64,000 nucleotides of DNA from Hyphomicrobiales bacterium (GCA_900466475.1 UBMI01000003.1:310001-374000), one strand, 5' to 3'; numbered from the stretch's first letter, positions 53,132 through 62,048 are shown. Program-made: numbers and translations. The notes: generated from the sequence alone by a model not told the origin.

Positions 53132-53547
53132 TACACTTTCTCCTTAACGATTTCGGCATCGCGACGAAGAGATGCCGTGGTGCGGTCGAGCGTGAGCTCC
53201 GTGCCTCGCAGGGCGGTGACGCCCCTGGCGATGAGAAGCCAGGCGATTGCACCAATGACCAAGCCGACGATGACGGCTGCAAGCGCGTTGGCGCTCACCT
53301 CACTGATACCGTATCGCGAAAGCACGACTGCCAGCCCGCTTACCAGCGCGCTGAGAAGCACGCCGACGGCACCAATAGCCAGAACGAGACCGATCATCAG
53401 GAACTCTACGCCACTCAGGGCCTTCTTGACCTTTTCGGAAACCTCGGTCTTTGCCAGATCGATTTCCTTTCGCAGCAGTCCCGTGACATCGGAGAGAAGA
53501 CCGCCAATCAATTCCGATAGCGGCGTGTTCTCATTTGCCTTAGCCAT
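53131..53547 (-). CDS. Phage-holin-like membrane protein (DUF1469/YqjE type)
   Basis: 138-aa protein: amphipathic N-terminus (SELIGGLLSDVTGLLRKEIDLAKTEVSEKVKKAL) followed by two long helices (FLMIGLVLAIGAVGVLLSALVSGLAVVL, ALAAVIVGLVIGAIAWLLIARG) and a charged tail. Fits the putative actinobacterial-holin-X/YqjE family, a membrane protein often found with DUF883/DUF3618 stress proteins. Overlaps both neighbours by a few bases, so it is in the middle of a tight operon. Confidence 0.88.
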   Translation of the reverse strand: MAKANENTPLSELIGGLLSDVTGLLRKEIDLAKTEVSEKVKKALSGVEFLMIGLVLAIGAVGVLLSALVSGLAVVLSRYGISEVSANALAAVIVGLVIGAIAWLLIARGVTALRGTELTLDRTTASLRRDAEIVKEKV

Positions 53548-54073
53548 TGTTGCTCCCTCCTGATTGACCGGATGCAGTCGGCGTCCTCGACCGTTTTGCC
53601 GAGGCGGTTAGAAACCGGCTTGCGACGACACCGACCAAGGCTGCAGCGCCTAGAAAGGCGACCGGTTCTCTTCGACCGAAATCTTCCGCCATGCCGGCGA
53701 TCTCACCGAGATCCCTTCCTTCCATGTCGGTGGCGATTGCCTGAATGTCGCGACCGATACGCTTGGCAAAGCGCCCGACATCGCGTTGATCGCCGCTCTC
53801 CAGCTCGTCGCCAACTTTCTCGAGCGCACTTGCGATGCCCCCGACCTGCCGTGCTGCAAAGTTTTTCTGATCGACGACCGTCTCCTCGACTTTGCCCATG
53901 ACGGTCGCCTTGCTTTCCGAGACGGCGTCCCTTGCCTGGTTCAGATCTTCAGATACCTTCTGTTTCAGATCGTTGAGCGACGGCGCCGGCTGTGTAGAGC
54001 CTGGCGCATCAGGGTCTCCCGTGGTGCTACGGGTTGTTGGATGATCCTGCGGAGATTTGACATCTTCCGGCAT
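53540..54073 (-). CDS. Stress-associated membrane-anchored protein (nutrient-deprivation type)
   Basis: 177-aa protein: Pro/Thr-rich N-terminus, a coiled-coil-like stretch (LNDLKQKVSEDLNQARDAVSESKATVMGKVEETVVDQKNFAARQVGGIASALEKVGDELE) and a C-terminal helix (PVAFLGAAALVGVVASRFL) typical of DUF883-like ribosome/membrane stress proteins. First gene of the operon; a GGAAC-N16-GGTT promoter candidate ends 40 bp upstream. Confidence 0.85.
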   Translation of the reverse strand: MPEDVKSPQDHPTTRSTTGDPDAPGSTQPAPSLNDLKQKVSEDLNQARDAVSESKATVMGKVEETVVDQKNFAARQVGGIASALEKVGDELESGDQRDVGRFAKRIGRDIQAIATDMEGRDLGEIAGMAEDFGRREPVAFLGAAALVGVVASRFLTASAKRSRTPTASGQSGGSNNG

Positions 54074-54112
54074 GGTCTTGCTCCCTTTTTGTCTGCTGTT
54101 TGGATGTCTACC

Positions 54113-54137
54113 AACCTCGATCGGACAGGATTGTTCC
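54113..54137 (-). promoter_or_regulatory. Candidate EcfG-type promoter of the stress-envelope operon
   Basis: On the minus strand GGAAC (54137-54133), 16 bp, GGTT (54116-54113), 40 bp before the first gene. Confidence 0.55.
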
Positions 54138-54449
54138 GGCTTTTCCCGTTTGCGCGGGACCGGTGACGAATGTTGTGCCGCCGTGCGGACCGATTCAGGG
54201 AATGCTGAAGAGGCTGTCTAGCGGCTCCAGAACCTCAAAGATCTCGACTGGGTGGCAAGGTCCCTTGTCAGCGGGGACCCGCCTGCAGTGCAATTTTGCA
54301 AACCGATCTCGAGAGGCATTCAGCCCCCGCCACAGTTCGCCACACCACATTGTGTGGAAACCTTTTGCGCGCGCCCGCGCTTAACCCTCCACCGGCGCCT
54401 CGGCCGTGATGGAGCGGCCACAAAGCAGCAGATCAATGAGGAACACCTT

Positions 54450-54659
54450 ATGAGTAAGACTGACTGGCCGAAAGAGCCGCTGACAAACGAGATACTGCAG
54501 CAACTGGACCGCATCCTCGAAGATTGGTGTACTGAACATAATTGCGATACGTCGAATGATCGTGGACAGGCAGCAGCGAGGGCACTCTTTAACTGGTTTG
54601 AATTCGGCGTTCGCGATACCGCCGAACTGTCCAAGCTTTTGCGAGAGGAGCAGGTCTAG
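54450..54659 (+). CDS. Small hypothetical protein (69 aa)
   Basis: MSKTDWPKEPLTNEILQQLDRILEDWCTEHNCDTSNDRGQAAARALFNWFEFGVRDTAELSKLLREEQV: an all-helical acidic protein with GAGGAACACC upstream of ATG 54450. It is a familiar short rhizobial hypothetical; function unknown. Confidence 0.7.
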   Translation: MSKTDWPKEPLTNEILQQLDRILEDWCTEHNCDTSNDRGQAAARALFNWFEFGVRDTAELSKLLREEQV

Positions 54660-55064
54660 CCAACGATGAAGCCATGCTCAGGGGCTCGCTCTGCTTCACC
54701 TACCCGCCTTGGCCATTCGCTGCACTTCGCGCCACCAACACGCCGAAAGCCATCCCGCAGAGAACCGCTCTCGCGTCTAGACCAGGCTGAATGTTTCCCG
54801 CTCCGCTGCACGCGGAGAACGGCTTTCGCGATCTACGCAGTCCGAACGCCGTCTTCCGAAGCGCGTGGCCGGAGGTGGCTAATCCCTTATGACCCGACCA
54901 CCATGCAAACGCCCGCGCGGAACCTCGTTCTCAGCGGCCACTCGAAATAGCGGTCAGCTGCGGCGGCGGGCACCTTCAAACATCGGAGGGCAAGCTGCCA
55001 CGTTCCCGATTCGCCACCTTGGAGAACCTGCTGTCCCGCGATTAGTTTATCAAGGAAGCCCGCG
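54660..55064. other. Gap without a gene
   Basis: About 400 bases; plus-strand frames are Arg/Ser-rich with no start signal. Confidence 0.35.
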
Positions 55065-55427
55065 TCAACGGACCTTTTCGGTCCCGCTCGGTGTTGTCAC
55101 CATTGTTGGGCCGCCGCCATTTCCCGTGGGGGTGGGATCGCGGTCGCTGGCCTGCGGTGGCCTGCCTGCGCCGGCTGCTGGGTTGTCGTCAAAGGCGTTG
55201 GGGCCACTCGGCTGGGAATTGATAGGGTCAGGTTTTGTCGAGGCGGTCGCCTGTGGATCCTTATCGATGCTTTCGCCCCAGAACTCCGAGACGCTCCAAG
55301 CTACAGCCGCAAGGGCAAGCGCGCTCACGAGCACGACGAGAACCGGACGGCCTCGATGACCCTGTCTTGCCTGCGTTGCACTTTCGGTAATCTGCTCTGC
55401 GTCTTTCTGTCGTTCGCCCAAATCCAT
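55065..55427 (-). CDS. Small single-span membrane protein (120 aa)
   Basis: Acidic N-terminus (MDLGERQKDAEQITESATQARQGHRGRP), one helix (VLVVLVSALALAAVAWSVSEFW) and a long Pro/Gly/Asp-rich, probably periplasmic tail. No family recognised. AAGGAG eight bases before ATG 55427 decides the start. A GGAAC-N16-GGTT element ends 32 bp upstream. Confidence 0.7.
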   Translation of the reverse strand: MDLGERQKDAEQITESATQARQGHRGRPVLVVLVSALALAAVAWSVSEFWGESIDKDPQATASTKPDPINSQPSGPNAFDDNPAAGAGRPPQASDRDPTPTGNGGGPTMVTTPSGTEKVR

Positions 55428-55458
55428 CACGTGGTCTCCTTGCTTGATGACCTCCTTC

Positions 55459-55483
55459 AACCCCCGTCGCTCCCGCATGTTCC
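55459..55483 (-). promoter_or_regulatory. Candidate EcfG-type promoter
   Basis: On the minus strand GGAAC (55483-55479), 16 bp, GGTT (55462-55459), in front of the 120-aa membrane protein. Back to back with the plus-strand element at 55519. Confidence 0.55.
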
Positions 55484-55518
55484 CCACTCAACCGCATCGA
55501 CCTTCATGCGACAGGTCG

Positions 55519-55543
55519 GGAACTTCTGGCCCGCGCCCATGTT
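55519..55543 (+). promoter_or_regulatory. Candidate EcfG-type promoter of the DUF4142 gene
   Basis: GGAAC (55519-55523), 16 bp, TGTT (55540-55543), 30 bp before the start codon. Confidence 0.55.
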
Positions 55544-55572
55544 AGCGACAGGTCCCATTGATTGAGAGCACC

Positions 55573-56070
55573 ATGAAGATCTTATTCGCTTCGACACTAA
55601 TCATCATCTCGGCTATCCCGGTAATGGCTGCCGACGACGCAGCGACCAAGCGGGCCGCCGATTTCGCCACGAAGGCTGCGCTTTCGAACCAGTTCGAGAT
55701 CGAAGCTGCCAAGATCGAGATCGCCAAAGGCAAGGCCACCGACGCCAGGCAGTTCGCTCAGGACATGCTGGTGGATCATGGCAAAGCCGGGCCATTGTTA
55801 GCCGAGGCAGCTAGAAAGGACGGCATTGCGCTACCGTCGGAACTCGATAGCGAACATCGTCAGAAAATCGAAGCTCTGCAAAGTGCCGATCCGGAAAACC
55901 TGGATCAGGCCTATCTGTCGACACAGGTCACGGCCCATCAGCAGGCGGTTGAACTCTTCGATCGCTTCTCAAAAGACGGTCCGGATGGCGAGCTCAAGAA
56001 AACAGCGAACAAAATCTTGCCAGACCTTCACATGCATCTGACGCGCGTTGAGGCTATTGCCTCGAAATAG
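55573..56070 (+). CDS. DUF4142 periplasmic protein
   Basis: 165-aa secreted protein: signal peptide (KILFASTLIIISAIPVMAA) and a ferritin-like four-helix DUF4142 domain (AALSNQFEIEAAKIEIAKGKATDARQFAQDMLVDHGKA ... YLSTQVTAHQQAVELFDRFSKDG ... ILPDLHMHLTRVEAIA). The His of DHGKA, QVTAHQQAV and DLHMHL are the family landmarks. Stress-induced in many alphaproteobacteria; function unknown. ATG 55573 starts the signal peptide. Confidence 0.92.
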   Translation: MKILFASTLIIISAIPVMAADDAATKRAADFATKAALSNQFEIEAAKIEIAKGKATDARQFAQDMLVDHGKAGPLLAEAARKDGIALPSELDSEHRQKIEALQSADPENLDQAYLSTQVTAHQQAVELFDRFSKDGPDGELKKTANKILPDLHMHLTRVEAIASK

Positions 56071-56753
56071 GTCAACGCGTCCCGGACGAGGGATCGAGAA
56101 GCCTTCGTATCGCCGGAGGGGGACTACGACGCGGGATGATCGGGCTTCGAGTCAGCGCCGTTGGAGCCCACATGTAGACCGGTATAATGAGGGTGTCTGC
56201 AAAGCGGATTTCCCAGGCGGTAGAAGTTGCTGATTCCAAAGGTCACAGCCGAGTCGGGAATACCAGTCTTTTCAGGCAGTTAAGTGACTTCCCTATCCGC
56301 CTGAATGGCCATATAGGAAGGGGCGGGTGAGTAGTAAGCCGAGGTTTCCTTTCGCCGCCCCACGGCAGCGCCCAGGTCATTCCGACCCGTCCTTGCCTCT
56401 GGCGATTTCTTGTGAGTTGGAGCCATCTCATGGTTCGATTTACAAGCGAGATCCTGTCATCGAACATCGGCCCGCCGCTTATCATCGCTGCTTTGGCTGC
56501 GATCGCCGGTCAACACCTTGGGCGGCAAGCTCCTCTGGTCTGTGTCGCACCCTCACCACAGCAGCGTAGTTCCCTGCGCCCTCTTCTTGTCGCCCTTTGG
56601 TGCGCCACCGTATGCAACAGCCTTCGCTAGCGGCCTGATATAGACACAACTACCTATGGAGCATAGCGTCACAAAACCGACAGCCATCTATCTGCAGGCG
56701 CTGACGGCTGAGGGTTCCTACGCGCTCTCGCTTGCTAAAAAAGGAAGGCGACC
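56071..56753. other. Gap without a gene
   Basis: About 680 bases. Short plus-strand frames have no domain; nothing else recognised. Confidence 0.35.
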
Positions 56754-56963
56754 ATGCTTCAGGAACGCCCGTTCCCAATCAACGACGAACTGATGAAAAT
56801 CGGACGACGCTATTTCAAAAGCAACGCCGACGCGAAGCAGGTAGCCGAACAGGCCCTGGAAATGATTTCTTCAGATCCCTGGTGCATCGACGGCGGCGAC
56901 ATAAGAAAGTCATTGGCCGTAATCGTTCACAGACTAGCCCAAGATAGGTTGAGCAGTCGCTAG
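56754..56963 (+). CDS. Small hypothetical protein (69 aa)
   Basis: MLQERPFPINDELMKIGRRYFKSNADAKQVAEQALEMISSDPWCIDGGDIRKSLAVIVHRLAQDRLSSR, helical, with AAGGAAGG before ATG 56754. Not recognised. Confidence 0.6.
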   Translation: MLQERPFPINDELMKIGRRYFKSNADAKQVAEQALEMISSDPWCIDGGDIRKSLAVIVHRLAQDRLSSR

Positions 56964-57151
56964 TCAGGCGGGGTTCAGCCTCCATCGTTTGAGCGCAGAC
57001 GCTCAAGCCGGTCCAGTCGCTCGCCATCGTTCAAACCACATCCCGAGGGCTGTAGACGGTAACCGGTGTTCCGCTCCCACATTGTCTCCTTCCGATTGAC
57101 ATGTGATCGCCTTTCCATGGACGAGCAACGGAGTTTCTCCATGGAGACTCA

Positions 57152-57526
57152 TTGGAGGTTCTCACGACCAGGAAGTCTGGACGTGAGCTTCATCGGCATT
57201 GGCCTGATGAAGTTAAAGCGGAGATTGTGTCCGAGAGCCTCCGGCCTGGCGCGCTGGTGAATGAAGTCGCCGAGCGCCATGGACTGCGGGCGAACCGTCT
57301 TTCGACTTGGCGCACGATGGCGCGGCAGGGCAAGCTGGTTTTGCCCGCGCCCGAGGATGCGATTGAGTTCGCAGCAGTTGTTGTCGATCCCCCTGTTCCG
57401 AAGTTGCCCATCAAGGAGGTCGACCGCCCCGAGATCATCGTCGGCTCCGTCACCATTCGTCTGGAAGAAGGCGCACCTGCCGCGCGGATCGCCGCTGTCG
57501 CGCGTGCATGCGTGGTTCCCGCATGA
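57152..57526 (+). CDS. tnpA: IS66 accessory protein TnpA
   Basis: 124-aa DNA-binding protein of IS66 elements: a helix-turn-helix of the transposase-8 type (HWPDEVKAEIVSESLRPGALVNEVAERHGLRANRLSTWRTMARQGKLVLP, about residues 16-65). No ATG occurs in frame, so a TTG at 57152 is used. Its end overlaps tnpB in ATGA. Confidence 0.9.
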   Translation: MEVLTTRKSGRELHRHWPDEVKAEIVSESLRPGALVNEVAERHGLRANRLSTWRTMARQGKLVLPAPEDAIEFAAVVVDPPVPKLPIKEVDRPEIIVGSVTIRLEEGAPAARIAAVARACVVPA

Positions 57527-57876
57527 TCTTTCCATCGAACCGAGTGCGGATCATGGTGGCAACCAAGCCCATCGATTTCCGCAAAGGCCATGATGGATTG
57601 GCGGCGCTGGTAAAGAACGAGCTGCATAAGGACCCGTTTACAGGGACGGTCTTTGTATTTCGGTCACGCAAGGCGGATCGCCTGAAGCTGATCTACTGGG
57701 ATGGTAGCGGACTGGTTATGGCCTACAAGCGGCTGGAGGAGCACACGTTCACTTGGCCAGATATCCGGGACGGTCTGATGAGCTTGGGGCATGCCCAGTT
57801 CGAGGCGCTGTTCGCGGGTCTCGATTGGCGACGGGTCCAGTCTGTTGAGGCGAGAGCGCCAATGGCAGTCGAATAG
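57523..57876 (+). CDS. tnpB: IS66 accessory protein TnpB
   Basis: 117-aa IS66 Orf2 family protein: MIFPSNRVRIMVATKPIDFRKGHDGLAALV, FVFRSRKADRLKLIYWDGSGLVMAYKRLEEHTFTWP. Required for IS66 transposition, biochemical role unclear. Start at ATG 57523 overlaps tnpA. Confidence 0.95.
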   Translation: MIFPSNRVRIMVATKPIDFRKGHDGLAALVKNELHKDPFTGTVFVFRSRKADRLKLIYWDGSGLVMAYKRLEEHTFTWPDIRDGLMSLGHAQFEALFAGLDWRRVQSVEARAPMAVE

Positions 57877-57943
57877 GTGCGTCACGATGACTCGGACGGC
57901 AAATTCCGCCGCTGACCGAGGCAGAATTTGGTAGACTTCCGCC

Positions 57944-59515
57944 ATGTTGAATATCGCCGATCTGCCGGACGACATTGCTGCCCTAAAAGCGATGCTGATC
58001 GCGGCGCAGCTTCGTGAAGTCCGCAAGGATGATCGGATCGAGCGGCTGGAGAAGCTGGTCGCCGCTTTCAAGCAGGCTGCCTTCGGCCGCAAGTCCGAGA
58101 AGGCCGATCCCGCGCAATTCGATCTCGCATTGGAGGACCTGGAAACGGCCATCGCGGCCATTCATGCCGAAGATGAAGCCGATAGCCCCTCAGGTAAACC
58201 GAGCCCCAAATCTCGCACTGCCAATCGTGGTTCTCTCCCCGCCCACCTTCCTCGTGTCGAGGAGATCATCGAGCCGGAAAGCCTGGTCTGCGCCTGTGGC
58301 GGCGGCCTGCATTGCATCGGTAAGGACGTGTCGGAGCGGCTGGATGTCATCCCTGCGCAATTCCGTGTCATCGTCACCCACCGTCCAAAATACGCATGCC
58401 GTTCCTGCACCGACGGCATATCTCAGGCTCCAGCGCCCGCACGACTGATCCATGCAGGATTGCCGACCGAGGCGACCATCGCACATGTGCTGGTGTCCAA
58501 ATATGCCGATCATTTGCCCTTGTACCGGCAGGCCCAGATCATGAGCCGCCAGGGGATCGATATCGATCGTTCAACACTCGCGGATTGGGTTGGTCGAGCA
58601 GCGTTCGAACTGCGTCCGGTCTTCGACGCCTTGGTTGCCGATCTGAAGCGGTCAACGAAGCTGTTCATGGACGAGACCCGTGCGCCGGTGCTTGATCCCG
58701 GTTCCCGTAAAACCAAGACCGGATATTTCTGGGCGCTGGCCCGTGATGATCGGCCTTGGGGCGGCGGAGCGCCGCCCGGCGTCGCCTTTAACTATGCACC
58801 CGGTCGCGGCGGGCAGCATGCCGAGCGGATATTGCAAGGGTTCACGGGCATCCTTCAGGTCGATGGATATGCCGGATATAGTCGGCTGATCGCGCCGGAC
58901 CGTATTGGTCCCGACATTCGTCTGGCCTATTGTTGGGCACATGCAAGGCGCAAGCTGGTCGAGATCACCCGAACCGGCTCGACGCCCATAGCCGAGGAAG
59001 GCGTGAAGCGGATCGGCGGACTCTATTGCATCGAAACGGAAATGCGCGGTCTCGACGCTGACGCTCGCCTAGCCGCAAGACAAGCACAATCAACACCGTT
59101 GATCGAAGACATGCGAGCCTGGCTCGGCCATCATCGTTCCCGTGTCGCTGGCAAATCGCCTCTTGGCGAAGCCCTTGCCTACGTCGCCAAATACTGGGAT
59201 GGACTCTGCGTCTTTCTGACCGACGGCCGCATCGAGATCGACAATAACACCGTCGAGAGAACCATGCGGCCTATAGCGCTGAATCGCAAGAATGCACTCT
59301 TCGCCGGACACGATGTTGGGGCCGAGAACTGGGCGATTATCGCCTCGCTCATCGAGACCTGCAAGCTCAACCGCGTCGAGCCGCTCGGCTATCTCGCCGA
59401 CGTGCTCACCATGATAGCGAAAGGCCATCCCAATAGCCGGCGCGACGAGTTGCTCCCATGGGCCTACATCCACCCTCCAAAACCGAGAACTCCGCTTTTG
59501 CCCTTCAATGGCTGA
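57944..59515 (+). CDS. tnpC: IS66 transposase TnpC
   Basis: 523-aa DDE transposase: N-terminal coiled-coil (LREVRKDDRIERLEKLVAAFKQAAFGRKSEK), a zinc-finger-like segment (VCACGG, CRSC), the transposase core (KLFMDETRAPVLDPG, LQVDGYAGYSRL, AYCWAHARRKLVE, DNNTVERTMRPIALNRKNALFAGHD) and a C-terminal IS66 tail. DDE residues appear intact and length is normal, so the element may be active. Confidence 0.95.
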   Translation: MLNIADLPDDIAALKAMLIAAQLREVRKDDRIERLEKLVAAFKQAAFGRKSEKADPAQFDLALEDLETAIAAIHAEDEADSPSGKPSPKSRTANRGSLPAHLPRVEEIIEPESLVCACGGGLHCIGKDVSERLDVIPAQFRVIVTHRPKYACRSCTDGISQAPAPARLIHAGLPTEATIAHVLVSKYADHLPLYRQAQIMSRQGIDIDRSTLADWVGRAAFELRPVFDALVADLKRSTKLFMDETRAPVLDPGSRKTKTGYFWALARDDRPWGGGAPPGVAFNYAPGRGGQHAERILQGFTGILQVDGYAGYSRLIAPDRIGPDIRLAYCWAHARRKLVEITRTGSTPIAEEGVKRIGGLYCIETEMRGLDADARLAARQAQSTPLIEDMRAWLGHHRSRVAGKSPLGEALAYVAKYWDGLCVFLTDGRIEIDNNTVERTMRPIALNRKNALFAGHDVGAENWAIIASLIETCKLNRVEPLGYLADVLTMIAKGHPNSRRDELLPWAYIHPPKPRTPLLPFNG

Positions 59516-59549
59516 ACAGCCCTAACGAACGCGGTGAACGTTTACGTGT

Positions 59550-61895
59550 TCATTCTGCGGTCAGCGTAGATCGCAGTCGTACATTCAGCCCTGGCCGCAA
59601 CAGGTAATCGCCATTGGGGAACTCCACAGCGATGGCAACTGTCTGTGTGGTGGCGTCGAAAGCATAGCTGCCCGCAACCAATTTGCCAGGTTGGGGGTAT
59701 TCGTCTCCACTCGGCAGCAGCATCGTGAACTTCAGCTCCTCAGCCGCCTTGCTGGGCGTTCCTAAGGCGTCCCGGCGCGCAAAGTAGACAGAGTACGGGA
59801 CCCGTCCGACAACCTGGATGGGATCAAGCTTGACGATTGTCGCGAGACGGCTCTCATCGCGAGCTTCCTTCGTGATATAGGCCCCTTGGGTGACGGAAGC
59901 CTGGCTGATCACGCCGGCAATCGGCGCGTAGAGCTTCATCTGTTTCAACGCCAGCTCTGCCAGGCGCACATTGCTGTCAGCCTCCTTCGCTTGCGCGGCC
60001 GCAACGTCGCGCTTCGCCTCGGCCTCCACCAATGCCATCTTCGATGCGACACTCTTCTTCTGCAAGGTCCGGGCCGTATTCAGACTTGCTTCCGCTAGCC
60101 GCAAGTCTGCTTCCGCCTTCTCCAACCTCGCCTGCGCCAATGTGAGCGTAAGCTCCTTCTCCTTGGGCTCGAATTCGAACAACAGGTCGCCCTGCTGTAC
60201 GACCTGCCCGGCCTTGAAGTCGATCTTGCTCAGAAGAGCATCTAGCCGGGGCGATATTTCCGCTTGCTCGGCAGCGACCACGGTGCCCTCATACTCCACT
60301 ATGTCCGACGGCGTTCCCTCCATGGCGAAAGCTGGCTGACGCTCGAAGACTGTCTTCCATAAATCGAGCCGTGGGCGAAGAGGATCGGGTCCGACCACAA
60401 CGCCTGCATTCGCGAAGTCGAGCACCTCATCCTTCGCCGGATCGTGCCTCGGCCACTTTGGACGGTCCTCGCCGTTCGGATCGGCGGACTTGGCGAACGA
60501 CACCCAGTAGGCACTCGCCACTTTCCCCATCTCCTTGTCCGCATCCGTCACCTTGTCTCGCACTACTGCGGCAGGAATGTCGAACACGTAGGGTATTTCG
60601 AAGCCGTGCAGCGTCCCCTTCCACTTTGGATCGCTGCGCAGAGCCTCGGCGACGTAAGAGAACCTATACCACCACGTCGGTTGACCAGCCCGGACCATCT
60701 CGTCGGCCAAGTGCCGTGACGGTTCGACTAGCGTCTTGTCGGCGAGGATTTGCTGCCTCAGCTCGTCGAAGGTCTCTTTGCTGTCGGGATCGTATAGCCT
60801 ACGCGCCTCTGTCGCTTGATCGCCCAAGAGAGCAAACAGGTCGTCCTTCGTCCGCGCCGCGCCGATGCCCAGGTCACGGTTGTTGGCTCCAACGATGACT
60901 GGCACCTTTGCTTGATGGCCAGCCGCAAAGGCAGCCTCCGGGGTCTCGATGAGAAAGCGCCCGTCAAGTATCGATCCGGAGATAGCCACAACCGGCTGCC
61001 CGCTGGACATGCCGGCTAACACCTCTGGTGCCGAAGCTCCCTCGACCAGCACTTCGGCCGGAAGCGCCCGAAGTGCCGCGAGGCCCTGCGCGCCGTCATC
61101 GGTGATGCCGACCGACCGGGCATAGGCGACTGCGCGTCCCTCAGCATCGGAGAGCGAAGTCAATGGAAGAACCTTCTCTCTCGCGGTTGGAACACCGGGG
61201 GACTGCAAGATCGCTCCACGGAAAAGGCCGCGCGACAGAGGCGAGACCATGTGGGCAATGACCGAACCGCCTCCGGCGCTTTCGCCGAAGATGGTCACTT
61301 TGGCAGGATCACCTCCGAATGCTGCAATGTTTCTCTGTACCCATTGCAACGCGGCGAGTTGATCAAGATAGCCGTAGTTGCCGCTCGGCTCCCCCGGCGC
61401 TTCGGACTCCAGTGCCGGATGAGCAAAAAAACCAAGCCGCCCCATCCGGTAGTTCATGCTGACGGTTACAACACCTTGGGCGGCTAGCGCCTCCATGGGG
61501 TACTGCGGCGTATTCCCGTGCGCCAGCGCCCCACCATAAATCCAGACCATGACGGGTAGTTTCTCGTCTGCCATTGCCGGCCGCCAGACATTGAGCGTGA
61601 GGCAGTCTTCGGATTTCGGCAAGTCGTCGGTCTGCATGCATGACGGACCGAAAGCGGTGGCGTCTCGCACCCCATCCCATCGCTTTATCGGCTGCGGTGC
61701 GCGCCAGCGCAAATTCCCGACTGGAGGTTCAGCGAATGGAATACCCCTGAAGCTGATCACCCCATTGGCTTCGACACCTCGAACCATGCCGGAATCTATT
61801 GTGGCCTTGTCGCCGGTCGCAGATTGAGCTGCAGATGATCCGGCAATGAAGAACGCAACGGCAGCCAAACAAACGTTCAGACAGGAATGCGCCAT
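59550..61895 (-). CDS. Carboxylesterase fused to an RND/HlyD-type membrane fusion protein
   Basis: 781-aa periplasmic protein joining two families. After a signal peptide (CLNVCLAAVAFFIAGSSAAQ), residues about 25-525 are a type-B carboxylesterase: FRGIPFAEPPVGNLRWRAPQP, SEDCLTLNVWRP, the nucleophile FGESAGGGS, and the His in GTLHGFEIPYVF. Residues about 533-781 are a periplasmic adaptor: VEYEGTVVAAEQAEISPRLDALLSKIDFKAGQVVQQGDLLFEF (lipoyl half), a long alpha-hairpin, LYAPIAGVISQASVTQGAYI (second half) and a beta-barrel. The frame is continuous with no stop. GGGGGTAAAG precedes ATG 61895. An RND pump gene would be expected immediately downstream, where the IS66 now sits. Confidence 0.9.
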   Translation of the reverse strand: MAHSCLNVCLAAVAFFIAGSSAAQSATGDKATIDSGMVRGVEANGVISFRGIPFAEPPVGNLRWRAPQPIKRWDGVRDATAFGPSCMQTDDLPKSEDCLTLNVWRPAMADEKLPVMVWIYGGALAHGNTPQYPMEALAAQGVVTVSMNYRMGRLGFFAHPALESEAPGEPSGNYGYLDQLAALQWVQRNIAAFGGDPAKVTIFGESAGGGSVIAHMVSPLSRGLFRGAILQSPGVPTAREKVLPLTSLSDAEGRAVAYARSVGITDDGAQGLAALRALPAEVLVEGASAPEVLAGMSSGQPVVAISGSILDGRFLIETPEAAFAAGHQAKVPVIVGANNRDLGIGAARTKDDLFALLGDQATEARRLYDPDSKETFDELRQQILADKTLVEPSRHLADEMVRAGQPTWWYRFSYVAEALRSDPKWKGTLHGFEIPYVFDIPAAVVRDKVTDADKEMGKVASAYWVSFAKSADPNGEDRPKWPRHDPAKDEVLDFANAGVVVGPDPLRPRLDLWKTVFERQPAFAMEGTPSDIVEYEGTVVAAEQAEISPRLDALLSKIDFKAGQVVQQGDLLFEFEPKEKELTLTLAQARLEKAEADLRLAEASLNTARTLQKKSVASKMALVEAEAKRDVAAAQAKEADSNVRLAELALKQMKLYAPIAGVISQASVTQGAYITKEARDESRLATIVKLDPIQVVGRVPYSVYFARRDALGTPSKAAEELKFTMLLPSGDEYPQPGKLVAGSYAFDATTQTVAIAVEFPNGDYLLRPGLNVRLRSTLTAE

Positions 61896-62048
61896 CACTT
61901 TACCCCCGTGCACCACTCCCTTTGCACGGCGGAAACTACCAGAAAGCTGAATCGATGTCGCGGTCCTTCACAACGCTGGCGTACATCAAGTTGACGGAAC
62001 GTCATTATCTCTCAACCTCTAAGTGCCACGCACGAGACCGTGGGCTGA

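Larger units (their letters stand above)
57059..59545 (+). mobile_element. IS66-family insertion sequence
   Basis: Complete-looking element with tnpA-tnpB-tnpC in the IS66 order. The proposed left end is GTAACCGGTG at 57059 and the right end, read inward on the minus strand, GTAAACGTTC at 59545; both begin GTAA as IS66 ends do, but the inverted repeat is imperfect. The eight bases outside each end (TGTAGACG and GTGTTCAT) do not match, so no target duplication is visible; ends or a past rearrangement are uncertain. It lies five bases beyond the stop of the esterase-adaptor fusion gene. Confidence 0.85.
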
